64,000 nucleotides of DNA from Cymbidium sinense. Lineage: Eukaryota; Streptophyta; Magnoliopsida; Asparagales; Orchidaceae. Below the pieces are notes generated by a model. The model saw nothing but the letters and a program-made list of their open reading frames with translations, did no database searches and had not been told where the DNA came from. Of this stretch, positions 1 to 12,104 are shown piece by piece. The stretch spans positions 60,114,266 to 60,178,265 of the forward strand of contig CM038222.1 in NCBI GenBank assembly GCA_021442155.1, written 5' to 3'. The position numbers and the translations under genes were made by a program. Positions within the stretch are counted from its first letter, which is position 1. Each line of letters opens with the position of its first letter.

Positions 1-675
1 CTCTTTTCTTTAAATATCTGTATTGTCGATTATACGACAAGGCTAAGACATAAACTCTTACTCTACCGCATCACGATTTCTAGCACGCAACAAACATATA
101 AAAAAACAATGTTAAATATAACATAAATCATCAAAAAATTTATATTTAATTATATAATTAATTAATATTTATTAAATTTTAAATAGTTATTCAAGACATG
201 CAAAAATATAGATACATCATTGTCTTAAATTATCTTATGAGACAGGAAATAGTATAATTTATTTTTTAAATATAAACAAGTTCACCTAAATAACATATAT
301 TAACCGTTAATTTTATAAAAAAATAAAATTGTTGTTCAAATTCAATTAAACAGTCAGTCGAAAAATCTAGTACACAGTAAGCTTAACGCTCATGTCGAGC
401 GTTCGACCTTCCCCGTGATTGCAAATCAATCATCCCAACAACCTCAACACCCCCGCTCGAATCATAAGCTCACGTAACTAAGCCCGGCGAAGATTAAACT
501 GGTGTGGGATTTCACGATGTGGGACTTAAACTGTTTGATTAAGCCTGCGTTACTGTTTATTACTATATTTTATCTTTGGCTATGAATATTTATAAATTAC
601 ATAATTTAGAACTCATTGTTAACTTATCTATTTAATTATAGTAAAAGGTTGAAGCAATTTATAAAAACATGCATG
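1..675. other. host segment, left part of a segmental duplication
   Basis: No gene is seen. Bases from about 110 to 350 match 25100-25310 and 56580-56770. Bases from about 520 to 680 match 56895-57055 closely, including the stretch ending in CATGCATGAAAAT. It is AT-rich with poly-A and poly-T runs. The match to 56580-57055 continues beyond the retrotransposon at 14520, so this is the left flank of an interrupted host segment. Confidence 0.7.
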
Positions 676-680
676 AAAAT

Positions 681-1912
681 TATTGCGTGCTAGAAACTCA
701 GTTCCGGTAGAATGAAATTTTACGCTTAGTGTTGTTAAGAAATTTCTGGCGTATATTTGAAGAGAGAATGAAATTCAGGATTTTACTGAAAAAATCTGAA
801 AAGAGAAAAAAAATACAAAAAAATATTCCACTATATGTTTATTTTTCTGAGTTTAAGTTTTCATGTTGGATTACAAAGTTTAAGTTTTGATAACGGGATT
901 CTGAGTTGTATGTGAAAGCACGATAATGAAAATCGAATCATGATAACAATTATCTGGCAGTAGTTGAAACATATGTCGTTAATTAGCGATCAACGATAGT
1001 GAATAACGGTATCGGTGATGATTTAGCGGCATCGAATAATGCGGTAGTTGTGGAATCGATGAAACAATCAGCGGTCAATAGTATAACGGTGGTTCGGCAA
1101 CCGATGATGGCAGCAGTAGTGGCGATGATGGTGGTGGCGATGGTCGGCAGCGGTGGTGGCGATAGTCGGCAACAGTGGTTGCGATGACCAATGATAAGCG
1201 GTAATCGATAGCAGCAAAAGGCAGTAGTGGTGGCGCAGTAAATGTCGCGGAAGGTGAAGCGACAATGGCGGTAGCAGCAATGCAAGCCGTATGCGTCGAT
1301 GCGGTGGTCAGCAGTGGTGAGCCGGTAAGGCGACGGTAGTAATTAGTGGTGTGGCCGGCAGCAATGATCAGCAGCGGTGTTCGATGTGGTTGTCAGCGGC
1401 GAATAAGCCGGTGGTCGATAGCAGCGAGGACCGGTAGTGGTGTCAGCAGTAGTCAACGGTGGTGGTTGGAGGCGATGGCGGTGGTGGCGATAGCGAAACG
1501 ATGGTCGGCGACCGTCGACTTGGGTAAGATTATGCCTAGAGGTTCTTCAAGCCTTAGAGCTCTTTATTCTCTTTAACTTGACCTCCCCTCATGCGAAGAA
1601 AGAGAGATTATTTATAGATTAGAGGAGTGACATTTCGGTAAACATGCAAAATCCAAACCACTACATCGGACGGTTCAAAATGGCTCCTTTGATCATCTGA
1701 TGTATTTTGAGTATATGAATGCTCAAATGAAGTCAGAATTAAGAAATCTTGGGCTTGTTAGATCCAGCTCATCAAGACGCTCGATTTGACTATAAACACT
1801 CTATATTTTAAGTCGATGTAAAAATTTTCAATAGACAATCAGGTTAGTCTTGACTCAGTCAGTTCTTTCGACTTCAAGATTCATGCTTTAGTGAAATTTT
1901 CATGTCATATCA
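681..1912 (-). repeat. LTR of retrotransposon 1 (3' LTR in element sense)
   Basis: It starts TATTGCGTGC (a changed TGTTGCG terminus) and ends CATATCA, so the TG...CA ends are nearly kept. It matches the LTRs at 13301, 17836 and 21995, and at lower similarity the solo LTR at 6107. Bases from about 990 to 1540 are a GC-rich, GGCGGTGGT-type low-complexity domain that produces long spurious open frames on both strands. A conserved region follows with the TATA box and the block GCAAAATCCAAACCACT. Confidence 0.85.
1609..1616 (-). promoter_or_regulatory. LTR TATA box
   Basis: It reads TATAAATA on the minus strand, at the edge of the GC-rich domain. The same octamer is at the same relative place in all five LTRs of this family in the window, which supports a promoter and fixes element orientation. 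Confidence 0.6.
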
Positions 1913-1932
1913 CTTGTCCTCTATTTTTGGAT
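1913..1932 (-). promoter_or_regulatory. polypurine tract of retrotransposon 1
   Basis: On the minus strand the bases next to the LTR read AAAAATAGAGGACAAG, purine-rich and directly abutting the LTR terminus TGATATGAC. Element 2 has AAAAATAGGGGGCAAC in the same place. This is the expected site and composition for a plus-strand primer. Confidence 0.55.
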
Positions 1933-2221
1933 GGCATTACTTATTTCATCCAAAATATATTAATTTTTTTAAAAATAAAATAACTTTACTTATTATTACA
2001 ATTTGTAATTACATATGTTATATATATATATATATACATATATATATTGGCATTTAGTCTTGAAAGAGGAAATATTTTTTTTAATTAAATGGCTAGCAAA
2101 CGTCAACCATAATAAGGAGAGGGTTTTTTTTTTTAAATAAATGGCTCGCAAACACCAGCCATAATGAGGAGAGGAGGCTTTTTTTCAAATTTTTTTTTTA
2201 ATTTATTCCCCTTTTGTCCTT
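1933..2221 (-). repeat. AT-rich spacer with two copies of the ~53-bp tandem unit
   Basis: After a TA microsatellite (about 2016-2046) come two units of the pattern AATTAAATGGCTAGCAAA then CCATAATGAGGAGAGG, at about 2075-2180. The same unit occurs five times in element 2 at 19165-19430. In the best units GGCTAGC and GCTAGCC flank AAAT, so each unit can form a small hairpin. The array is cut by the giant LTR inserted at 2227. Confidence 0.7.
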
Positions 2222-3915
2222 ATAGTTATTGACTTCACTTTTGGACTGAGCTCTCAACCCCACCCTCTTAGACTTAGGAATCTTCTAGACACTAAGATTT
2301 CCTTAGTCATAAGACACATCTAGTGATTGGGTGAAAACTTAACCTAAGCCTGGAGACTTAGAAGTATTAATCATTAGATTAGGCTTTGCCTTAGGTCTTA
2401 GGAAGTTACATATCCTATAGCCTAAACTCAATTTAGATACACTTTCTCAAATCAAATCCAGATTCAATTCTCAAACCAAATCTCAAACTCAAATTCAAAT
2501 TCCAAATATAATTTCACATTTGACTCCAAATAATTGAAACACAAAATCAAATTCAAATCCTAAAGCCCTTCCTAAGTCATATGAATCATATTCATAAGCT
2601 TAGTCAAAACTCCTTTAGATCAAATCAAACTCAATTGATCTCTTTATAAATCAAATATTCTTTCATTTATAATCACAAATATATATGAAATCCAAATTTA
2701 AATGACCAAAATTATATCAAAAATCAAATCCAAACTCAATCTAAACCCTTTAAGCCAATTCTTTGGACTTAGCCAAATTCTATCCATATCAAGTCAAAAT
2801 CAATGAATTTTCTCTTGAATCAATCATTTTATTCAATTATCTATCCAAATATAAATGAAACATATAATCATCAAATCAAATAGAAACCAACCCAAGTCAA
2901 ATACAACCTAGCCCTTTTGACTTGAAAATTTCAAATGAGCTAAAATCCCTTAGACTCCAAATTGATTGCCGTTGAATTTATATTCCAATTTAGGGCTCAT
3001 ATATAAGTTCAACTAAACTTGAATCAAACCAAAACCAAACCAATTGACCCACCCTTGACCCAAAGTGACCTAAAGGACCTGTTTGAGCCAACTTCTAATC
3101 TAATCCGAATTGGATTGAACCAAGCTCACCAAAACCTTCCACCATGATTGTTGATCACCCTAGGATGATCAATTGCAATCAATTGGGCCAAACCAAGCCC
3201 AATTGGTCATTTGATCCAAATTGACCCAAATTGGCCGAAAGGACCAAATCGGGTCAAATCATGATCTAACCAAAATTGATTGCAACCAATGGTTAAAGTT
3301 CATTCCAAATTGATTATTGAAGTTGACCAAAGCCATAATTAAACACAATTTGATCAATCGAGCCCAATTGCTCAACTAGACCCAACCTAGTCTAAATTGG
3401 CCTAAAGGGTCAATTTGGCCTAAATCTAAATTAAATCTAAATTTATTCAAATCAAAGACAACATTCATCTTCAATTAGCCAATTGAACATGAATCAACCT
3501 ACAACCTAAGCTAACTTGACCAATTTTGGTCAAATGGGTCAATTTTATCCAATATGACCCATATGAACTAAATTGGGTCAAATCCCTTGAAACAAAGCCA
3601 AGACTCTTTGGGGGCTGATCAAACCTAACCCAAACCCATTTGGGATCAGCCCAAAACCAACCCAACCCATTTAAATCCCTCATGGATCCTCCCCCACATA
3701 GGATTTCACTCAACCTCATTTAATTCTCCCATCAAATGCACTTAACTCCTCCTAAATATTTGCATTGAATAAATCTGATCATATGACAACAAGAGAGGAC
3801 TTTAGAGCAAAAATCCAAAGTCCTCAATCAATCCATCATCCATCCCAACCACCCAAGCAAGATGACAATCAATTTGGAGCCAAAAAATTCAAAAAAATAA
3901 TGAATTTTCGGCCAT

Positions 3916-3923
3916 TATAAAAG
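3916..3923 (+). promoter_or_regulatory. candidate TATA box of the giant LTR
   Basis: TATAAAAG followed by GAGGGGG, kept in the second copy at 58597-58604. Gene-like leader sequence follows, ending about 4179 in CCCCGACGAG then GTAAATTTC, which looks like a splice donor and is also kept in copy 2. It is a plausible LTR promoter; transcription is not shown. Confidence 0.45.
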
Positions 3924-4394
3924 GAGGGGGAAATGAAACTTTAGATCTCTTACTCCCACCATTCAACCCCAAAATCTTCCCAAAGCAAAATGAACACATC
4001 CCACCTCTTTGAGCCATTTTGAGCTCAAAATATAAATAGTTACTTTTAGAGAGATGACAGTAAACATCGAAGAAGATGATGTTCCAAAAGAGGCAAGGGT
4101 CAAAGATCATTCCAAAGCTTCTTTACATACCTAGGAGTTTTCTCGGATCTTCACTGCCGCTAGAAACCATCCCCGACGAGGTAAATTTCATCAAACCATA
4201 GTCTGCTTAAGGATTTCACGCATTTTATATTAATTCTCTTGCAATTTTGAGAATTTTTTCTAGATAATCCCACAATTTTATTTTATGTCATCCCAATTAG
4301 AAAATAGAATATTTTTACGTAATCGGCGTGAAACAGTCCATTTGGATAAGTTTTCACTTAGAAATCCATTTTTCCCTTAAAAAACACGAAAATA

Positions 4395-4620
4395 TTGTTC
4401 ATCTCCGGTATTTGGAGCCGTCCGATCCGCATTGAGGATGGGCGACTAATGCGCGATCGAGCCCGGATGGCGATGCGATCGGGCCGGTCGTCGCGATTTC
4501 GCGGTCAGGCGGCTCGATATGCGCACCATCACGATCGGCCTCTAGATCCGCTGATCGATCGGATCCGATTTGTGATCGGAGGCGAGCCGCGTGTTGTTTT
4601 ATGGGTTGACTAGTCGCCAA
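4395..4620. other. GC-rich, GATC-rich island inside the giant LTR
   Basis: It is a sharp GC-rich patch in otherwise AT-rich LTR sequence, dense in GATC and CGATCG words. The open frames on both strands are compositional. The second copy has a matching but diverged island at about 59090-59350. No protein is recognisable. Confidence 0.6.
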
Positions 4621-6106
4621 CGGCAGATGTTAGCACCGCCATATTTTCTTTTTTGTAAAAAAAACTAATTTAAATCACGTGAAAATTCATAAATTTATAA
4701 AAAGAAAAATAATTAACCAAAAATTACAAATAAGGGATCGTTGGATCCGTCTTTGTAAGAGAAATCCAACAAACCTAATTTTCAGGGATTGAAACAAGAG
4801 TTAAAACACACATACCATAAAAATTTCAAGTGAAAAGGACTTCCATATTGGGAGAAATTAAATTTTGAAGTTCATATTGTCTATTTTAATAAAATAAATC
4901 AAATAAAAGTTCAGAAATTTCCAAAAAATCTTCAAAATGGTTTAAATCACTTCAATTGACATCTAGGACTCTTGAGAAAATAATGTGATCTTCTTAATCC
5001 TAATGAACTCAAAATAAACACTTAAGAGTAGAGTTTAATCAATTAAGAAGTTAATTAACATATAATCTAAAAATAATTTAAATATTAAATCAAAAATTAG
5101 AAATGAAATAGCACTTAAGCAATCATTAATCAAACCTCAAATAAAAAAAAATATCATCCTTAGAGTAAATTAAATAAATATGATTAAACCTATTTAAGTT
5201 AATAAAATTCAATTAAATGATTAAATCTTAAATCAAACTTAGAATTAAACAAATCTAAGAAACTTTGACATGGGTCAACCTAGTATAACTAAACCTACAC
5301 TAAGTATGAAATCTTAATGATATGATACCCCTTAATGAGTATAAATAAATTGAAACTAATTAATCATTAAATAAACTAAAGAAATTAAATTGATTAATAA
5401 ACTAATTCAACATAATCGTTTGATATTAATCGAATTAAACCAAATAAAATTTAATTTAATTTAATTAACATATGATTAAATCACATCCATTTAGAATTAA
5501 ATAATTAATTCACCATTAAATATTTCAACCTAATAACTAAATCAAACATGTTAATGAAATTAAACAAACATAATAAGAGAATCAAATCAATAAAACTCTA
5601 ATCATAAATAATCAAACTTAATTGAAATGAAATAAATAATTAATTCACCTAATAACAATGATGGTAATAACAATAACCCCTTAATCAAATCAAACTTAAG
5701 TAAAACACTTAATTAAATCAAATCACTCACATGTGAGAAATTAAGTCATTAATCTCTAAATAAATAAATTCTTAATTAATCTAACAATTTAAAATTTTAA
5801 TTACCCTTAATCAAACTTAATTAATCAAACATCTAGCTAATGTAAACTTAATGAATTAATCCATCATCTAAATTAATCAAATTAATTTAAATAAGTTACA
5901 TTAAAGCTAACTCTAAAATTAAGCTTAAATCAAATCCCTAATCAAAATTAATAATTAATCACTCCCCTTAAATAAACTAATTAAGTCAATCAAATTAATC
6001 ATATTAAAGCTTAAACCAAACATAATCAAAATGCAATTAAATACTAATCTAAACCTGAATTAAACCTAAATCATTAAGTTATTAATTACAACATTAAGAA
6101 TTATAT

Positions 6107-6948
6107 TGTTGCGTGCTGAAAAATTGAGTGAAAGTTTACTTAGCCTTGTTGTGAAGTCCCACAATTAATTAAAGAGCAACAAGAGACACTAATTTTAACG
6201 TGGAAAACCTCAAGAGGGGAAAAACCACGGATAAAAGCTTCCACTATGTATCTTTGAGTACAAAGTCTTCCAGATTACATCGCATATGAGGGAGGAAAAA
6301 TATCATGTAACAACGATCGGGTTGTAATGGTTCTTGTAGTAGGTGGAGATCAGCAATTAGCGATGAAGGTGGTATGATGGTGGTTGATGATCGAGTGCGA
6401 CCTTGAGGATTCTTGAGAGCTTCTTCCTCCTTGCTTGCTCTTCCTCTTCTTCCTTTGAACCTCCTCTTCCTTGTTTGGACTCTTCCTCTTCTTCCTTTCT
6501 TACTCTTTTTTTTCTTTTGGACTCTTCCTCTTCTTCCTTGCTCGGACTCCTTCTCTTCTTTACTTGCTTCAGCTCCTCTTCTTCTTCACTTGGTCCTGCC
6601 CCCCATCATGTGAGGAATGATGGTCTATTTATAGATGGGAGGAGGGGCATTCTTGTAAATTCATGTAAAGTTGTACTCTCTCTCCTGACCTCAAGATGAT
6701 TCCTTGATTATTTGATGTATTTTGAGAATTTGGATGCCCAAATGAAGTAATTATGAGATCTTAGGCTCATTAGATCCATCGTCGAGGCTCGATTTGACTA
6801 TAAACATTCCATATTTGAGAGCTGTTTTGGGATTTAATTGATGTCCCAAAATTCCAATGATATTATTTTAAGTGCTCGATCGATTTTGACTCAAATCATA
6901 AACATCAAGATTTGTGCTTTGACTAGTGGTATTTTGAGAGCCATATCA
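6107..6948 (-). mobile_element. solo LTR, diverged subfamily of the element-1 LTR
   Basis: Starts TGTTGCGTGC, ends CATATCA, and is flanked by a perfect 5-bp duplication TATAT (6102-6106 and 6949-6953). The second giant-LTR copy near 60930 has the empty site (AAGAATTAAATAAATCTT). It shares both ends, the TATA box and the block CTCGATTTGACTATAAACA with the other LTRs, but instead of the GC-rich GGCGGT domain it carries a CT-rich TCTTCC/TTCCTC stretch at 6410-6600. It is 842 bp against about 940-1230 for the others. Confidence 0.88.
6626..6633 (-). promoter_or_regulatory. TATA box of the solo LTR
   Basis: CTATAAATAG on the minus strand, at the position conserved in the whole LTR family, just beyond the CT-rich domain. 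Confidence 0.55.
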
Positions 6949-8689
6949 TATATAAATCTTAATTTAATTTAATAATTAACTTAAACACACTCCTTAATTA
7001 AACTAATTAACCTTAACCTAATCCAATTGAATAAACACCTAATTAACAACTTAAATCCATCATCTTAATAAACTAAATTAATTTTATAAATCACATTAAA
7101 ATTAATTCAAATCAATCACTTAATTAATCTACTAATTAATTTAATCACACCTATTATATAAACTAATTAAGTCAATTAAATTAATCATATTAACTTAAAT
7201 CAATATAAATGTAATTAAATGCTAATCAAATCCTAATTTAAACTTAAATCATTAACTCATTAATTACATCATTAACAAATCTTTATTTAATTACATCATT
7301 AACCTAAATAAATATGAAATCAAATTAAAAATTAAGCAAATCTTTATTTAATTTAATAATTAATCACACCTCTTAAATAAATTAATTAAGTTAATTAAAG
7401 TAATCATATCAAACCTAAGCTTAATCAAATATAAATGCAATTAAATACTAATCAAAACCTAAATTAATCCTAAATTATTAAGTCATTAATTATATCATTA
7501 GTACAATCAAATTGATAATTAAACAAACCTTTATAATTAACATAAATATACTTCTTAATTAAACTAATCACATAATCACATTAAACCTAAGCAAGCCCAT
7601 AGACCAATAAAGCTAATTAAAGAAAATTAAATCAAATTAAATTAAATTAAGAAAGACTCTCATCAATTTAATATGTAATCAAATCAAATCTTATTCAACC
7701 TACATAAATAAGATAAACTAATCAACTATCCATTGTATGAAATCAAAATACAAACCAAACTTTGATGAACATGACAAATGGATGTGATTAAAATTACAAT
7801 CCTAATTACAAAGAATCAAACTCTATTAAAATCAAAATAAAATTTCAATTAATCTAATCCGATCAAACTACAAATAAATGAACCACAATCAAATAAGCAT
7901 GAAATTAAGTCACGTAACCATAATCAAAGAAAGAATTAAATATTAATTCAAAAGGATATTGAATTATCAAGATTTAACTAAAAAGACATCTAATCTAAAA
8001 TTAATCAATCAAAGAACATGAACTTAAACAAACTTAAATTTCATTTGATATTAAGGATATTGAATTATCAATATTTAATTAAACATCTAATAAATTAATT
8101 AATCAAAAGAACATGAACTTAAACAAACTTAAACTTCATCAAAGATCAAGGATGAATTATCAAGACTTAATTAAACCAAAACATCTAATCTAAAATTAAC
8201 CAATCAAAAAACATGAATTTAAACAAACTTAAACCTCATTAGATATCAAGGATATTGAATATCAAGATATAATTAAACCAAAACATCTAAATCAAAATCA
8301 ATCATTGAAATACTTAAACAAACTCAAATTCTAAGCACTAAATCAAATCAAATAAATTATATAAATTCAAATGGGTAAGTTTAGATACTTGAGGACCATA
8401 GTTAGATTCTTTTGGAATTAGGATGTAGAATAGGGTGAGTTCCATCTACAAATGGAATTCATTCTACTATTCATTCTTGAAAACCTAAACATCATTTTAA
8501 CCAAATAAAAGTGAAATAAAAATGAAAAATAAATCATTAAATAATTTAAATTGAAATCACCCAAAGGAATAATTTTAAAAAAATTCAAACTCCAAATTGA
8601 AACTTAAACTAAAGAAGCCTAGTAAAGTCTTGTCACAAAAGCCTTAAGCACACACATTAGAATACTAAGTCACCACTTTTAGTGCTAAG

Positions 8690-10685
8690 TTAGGGCGTTG
8701 TATGTATGATGTTATGTTTTATGTTGTGACATAATATTTTAGACTGGATGTTAGGGTGTATGTTTCATAGACTAGATGTTAGGTCGTTATTAGCGTAATC
8801 ATGGAGGTTGTGCTTAAGGGGCCACTATAATAAAAATATAAATGCTTTTGCTGTGTAGGTTGCTTAGACTCTAAGCATAACCCATGTTAGGACAGGTGGG
8901 CTTGGTTATCCATGTGTGGGGTGCTAAGTCCAAATTATTCATATAACAGCTTGGGTTATATGGTGTGTTTAGCTAACATTTATTTTGCAGTTGTAGCTAG
9001 ATTTATTCTTCCTATTTTTGATGTAATTTTGCATTAAGAATTAGGATTAGTGTTGTGAGAGATTAGGATGAGCAGTGACCAGAAGGCTTAGTCCCTAGGG
9101 TGCCCTGTGATGCCTTTGGAGAAAATCAAATCAAAAGAAAGAGGATGAAGATAAGAAGATCCCCATAGCATGTATTATTTTTTTTGTAATCCGGGTTGTG
9201 TAAGGGTAGAGCTCAGCTACCCATCTTATTTTTCTCTTTCGGGGTGTACGGCAGAACCCGACCGCACTGGCCTTTTACTCTTTTATCATAGTCTACAAAA
9301 TTATTTGATGTTGTGTTTAGATTGCGCATTAAAACATCATGCTTTTCATCATTTCTTTATGGTTAATGCTTGAATGTGTGGCCTCGATGCGGTAGGCTCT
9401 TAGGATAAAATTAAATTTTCTATCCCACTAACTCATAACTAAAATTTTGAAATAACTCATAACCTTACATAAAAGCCTAGAAATTAAATCAAGATAATAA
9501 AATTTTTAGCAACCCCTTAGCTGGATGGATGAATGTATAATATCATGCATGTCATATTATTTCACTCTTGTTAAGTGGGGACTTCCATCTTTGTTAGAGA
9601 ATGAAGGCTTAACCTGTGAGAGCCTTTGGTGGAAGAACACCCCTTTCTCTCTTGATTTGGCCCATAATCAAATTCTCATGCATTTAGGCATACAAAATCC
9701 CATAGCCTATGCCAAAATAAAAAAATTCAAAAGAATCAAATAAATTTGATAAAATTTGCATTAGATTAAGCCATGGATTCATATCACTCATGCTCTAGTC
9801 TCTTAGGAAGTGAGTTTAAAGACTTAGTCTCCTTTCTAAATGAATAATCGCCTAGCCATCTTGCAAAGCATAAGACTGTCCTATATAGATTTAAAGTGTA
9901 AGAGAAGTAAGTTGGCTACCACTCCAAGTCATAATAAGTCTAGCAGTTGGGTGATTTATTCTCTCTTGTGGAGGTAAACAACATACCCATTTTCACCTTA
10001 GATTTAGGTCGTGCCTTTATTTTGTACCAAAGCTCCTTAGTTTAGGAATCGTAGGCTTTCATTCATTCTGGCATCCTCACCTCTTAGGCGTTTTCATAAT
10101 CTTATATTGTAGAATTATAAGCCCTAGCAATCTAATAAAATGTCAACTCAAATAATTAACTCTCTTCAATTTCAAAAATATAAAGCCCAATTATAGGGTA
10201 GATTGGAATGGTCACTAGGCATCCTAGTATCATGAGTATTTCTTACTTTCTCCCTTTGGATTTCAAAAATAAGTCTTCTCCTTGATCTATCCCATTTGAT
10301 TTTCTAAAATAGCCAATCCTTTGATAGTCTTAACCTTGAAATCTTTGGAGACCCTAATTGTCTACTTTAATCAAGAGTATTCTTAAAGAATTCTCATTCC
10401 TTAGGATATAATTAATTATGGGAGCTTGCCTCCATAGGAAACTTAATGAACCTCGCTTAAAATAAACCCTACTTTAATTTTGAATATAAAGTATGGGAAA
10501 GATCTTTAGTATATTTGAAGACCCATCATGCCTTAAGAATCCTTATTGAGTGATTAAGTCCATTATAAGGTAGTGATTTCTATCTTTTTAGATAGTACAT
10601 CATTCCTTAATGTCATATTCGATCACTTCAATAATTACCCCCTAAGATCTGCATGGTTTCCCGCATCCCAAAAATAAACACCACA
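8690..10685 (+). repeat. conserved right-hand 2 kb of the Ogre-like LTR
   Basis: This block recurs at about 36645-38664, 40500-42542 and 62675-64000. The shared landmarks are TTAAGGGGCCACT, a hairpin GGGTAG-AGCTCAG-CTACCC at about 9206-9224, GAGAGCCT, CTCTTGTGGAGGTAAAC and the terminal ACACCACA. A 72-codon open frame at 9525-9743 has a longer counterpart at 63498, but the copies at 37 and 41 kb do not keep the frame, so I do not call it a gene. Confidence 0.75.
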
Positions 10686-10690
10686 ATAGT

Positions 10691-10865
10691 GGATATATAA
10701 AACTCCCGCTAGGGTCAAGTAAGGAGACACAGTTTTCTCCCATATGCTCTAGTGTTCTTCAGCGTTGGATGAGAAATTATCTAGTAGAAGTTCAAGAGCT
10801 AGGGTAATAAAAAAAATATTTATTTTTGTCAGCGAAGCACTGTCCTTCTTCTGAATAGAAGGTCA
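10691..10865. other. rest of retrotransposon 1 interior to the right of the giant LTR
   Basis: It resumes element-1 sequence after the ATAGT duplication; the first bases match element 2 near 19455. No coding or repeat structure is recognised. Confidence 0.5.
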
Positions 10866-11950
10866 TTTATTTTGTTGATCAAGACTCGTAGTTCATACGG
10901 TGAGGCTTCGATTTTTTCTTGAAAGATGCGTCAGTTGTCCTCATCAGACCGACCGAGTTTGGAGGCAATCAAGACCTGTAGTTCATACGAGGAGGCTCTG
11001 ATTTTCCCTCGAAGGAGGCGTCAATTGTCCTCGTCGGACGACTGGGTTTGGAGGTGATCAAGACCCGTAGTTCATATGGCAAGGCTCAAGTTTTCTCTCG
11101 AAAGAGGCATCAATTGTCCTCGTCAGACCGACCAGGTTTGGAAACAATCAAGGCCCGTAGTTCATATGGTGAGTCTCTGATTTTCGCTCGAAAGAGGCAT
11201 CAACTATCCATGTCGGACCAACTGGGTTTGGAGGCGATCAAGGCACGTATTTCCTGAGGTGAGTCTCGATTTTCCCTCGAAGGCATCAGCCCTCGTTGGA
11301 CCAGCCGGTTCGGTGATCAAGACAGTTCATCGAGGCTCAATTTTTCCTCGAAGATGTGTCGTATCCTCTGGGTAGGAGTTTGGAGGCGATCAAGACCATA
11401 GTTCATATGGCGAGCTCGACGTTTTGTCTCGAAGAGCCTGATCAACCGAAGTTGAGACCCATCAGCCATATATGGCTCGCTCTCAAAGAGGCGCTAACCG
11501 CCCTCGCTGACCACTGGTTTGAGGCATCAAGATCATAGTTCATATCATACTCCAGCTTTTCCTCTAAAGAGACGCCAACCCCTCGCCGAATCGAGGAGGC
11601 TATCAAGGCCCGTAGTTTATACGTCGAGACTTTGATTTTTCCTCAAAAGTGGCATCAACTATCCTCGTCAGATCGATGGGATTTAGAGGCGAAGACCCGT
11701 AGTTCATAATGACAGGCTCCATTTTCTCGAAAGAGGCCAACTGCCCTCGCTCAAACCGTCGGAGCATCGACCAATAGTTCATACGGTGAGGCGATTTTCC
11801 TCAACAATCGCCCCTCCTCGCGATTGTCCGCTCGAGGCAATTAAAGACCCATACTCATATACGGACATTTTCCCTCAAAAGACAACGCCCTCGCCGACCA
11901 AACCGGCTTGGAGGTGATCAAGGCTCGCAATTCATAAAATTTGATTTTTT
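10866..11950 (-). repeat. ~90-bp tandem array in retrotransposon 1
   Basis: The phrase GATCAAGACCCGTAGTTCATA recurs at about 10878, 10966, 11056, 11147 and 11237, giving spacings of 88-91 bp. Each unit also has CCTCGTCGGACCGACCGGGT and a TTTTCCCTCGAAAGAGGCGTCA block. Units from about 11270 are shortened and decayed, about 12 in all. Three better-kept units lie in element 2 at 19465-19705. Short frames across it are artefacts of the period. Confidence 0.85.
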
Positions 11951-12104
11951 TTGAAACTCAATGATGGCTCAACAATGACAACCAAGTGGTGGGGAAGCAT
12001 CGACAGAACCATTTTCAAAAAATCGTAAATTCTAGATAATTTAGAGTGTCATTCATGTTATGTTACGTCGTTGTGACTATGAAAGAGATAATCAATTAAG
12101 ATTT

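Larger units (their letters stand above)
2227..10685 (+). mobile_element. very long solo LTR (Ogre/Tat-like), about 7.6 kb without its own insertion
   Basis: Both ends are set by a perfect 5-bp duplication ATAGT (2222-2226 and 10686-10690). Element 2 has the uninterrupted site: CTATAGTAGATCTATAA near 19450 corresponds to CTTATAGT plus ATAGTGGATATATAA here. The right end ACACCACA is the same LTR end that is followed by a primer-binding site at 42551. No such site, gag or pol lies inside, and the right-hand part occurs only once in it, so I read it as a solo LTR rather than a two-LTR element. The left end TATTGAC is probably a changed TG terminus. The solo LTR at 6107-6948 is inserted in it. 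A second copy lies at 57968-64000. Much of it is very AT-rich (AATTAAATC-type runs, 4650-8600). Confidence 0.7.

Noticed and set aside
983..1576. Overlapping open frames of 60-100 codons on both strands
   Set aside because: They arise from GGCGGTGGT-type low-complexity DNA in an LTR and differ between LTR copies. The same holds for 13540-14170, 18114-18519 and 22161-22520.
3471..4110. Minus-strand frames of 73-82 codons
   Set aside because: They lie in the giant LTR, are not kept in the second copy at 58.1-58.7 kb, and have no domain.
4395..4620. Open frames on both strands
   Set aside because: GC-rich island effect; the second copy does not keep either frame.
6403..6699. Ser/Phe/Leu-rich 98-codon frame
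   Set aside because: It is translation of a TCTTCC/TTCCTC repeat in the solo LTR. A signal-peptide look is compositional.
9525..9743. 72-codon frame, conserved at 63498-63770
   Set aside because: Open in two LTR copies but broken in the copies at 37.5 and 41.4 kb, without a recognisable motif. Likely conserved LTR sequence, not a gene.
11048..11538. Repeat-containing proteins
   Set aside because: Frames follow the 90-bp tandem array by chance; neighbouring units carry indels that break them.
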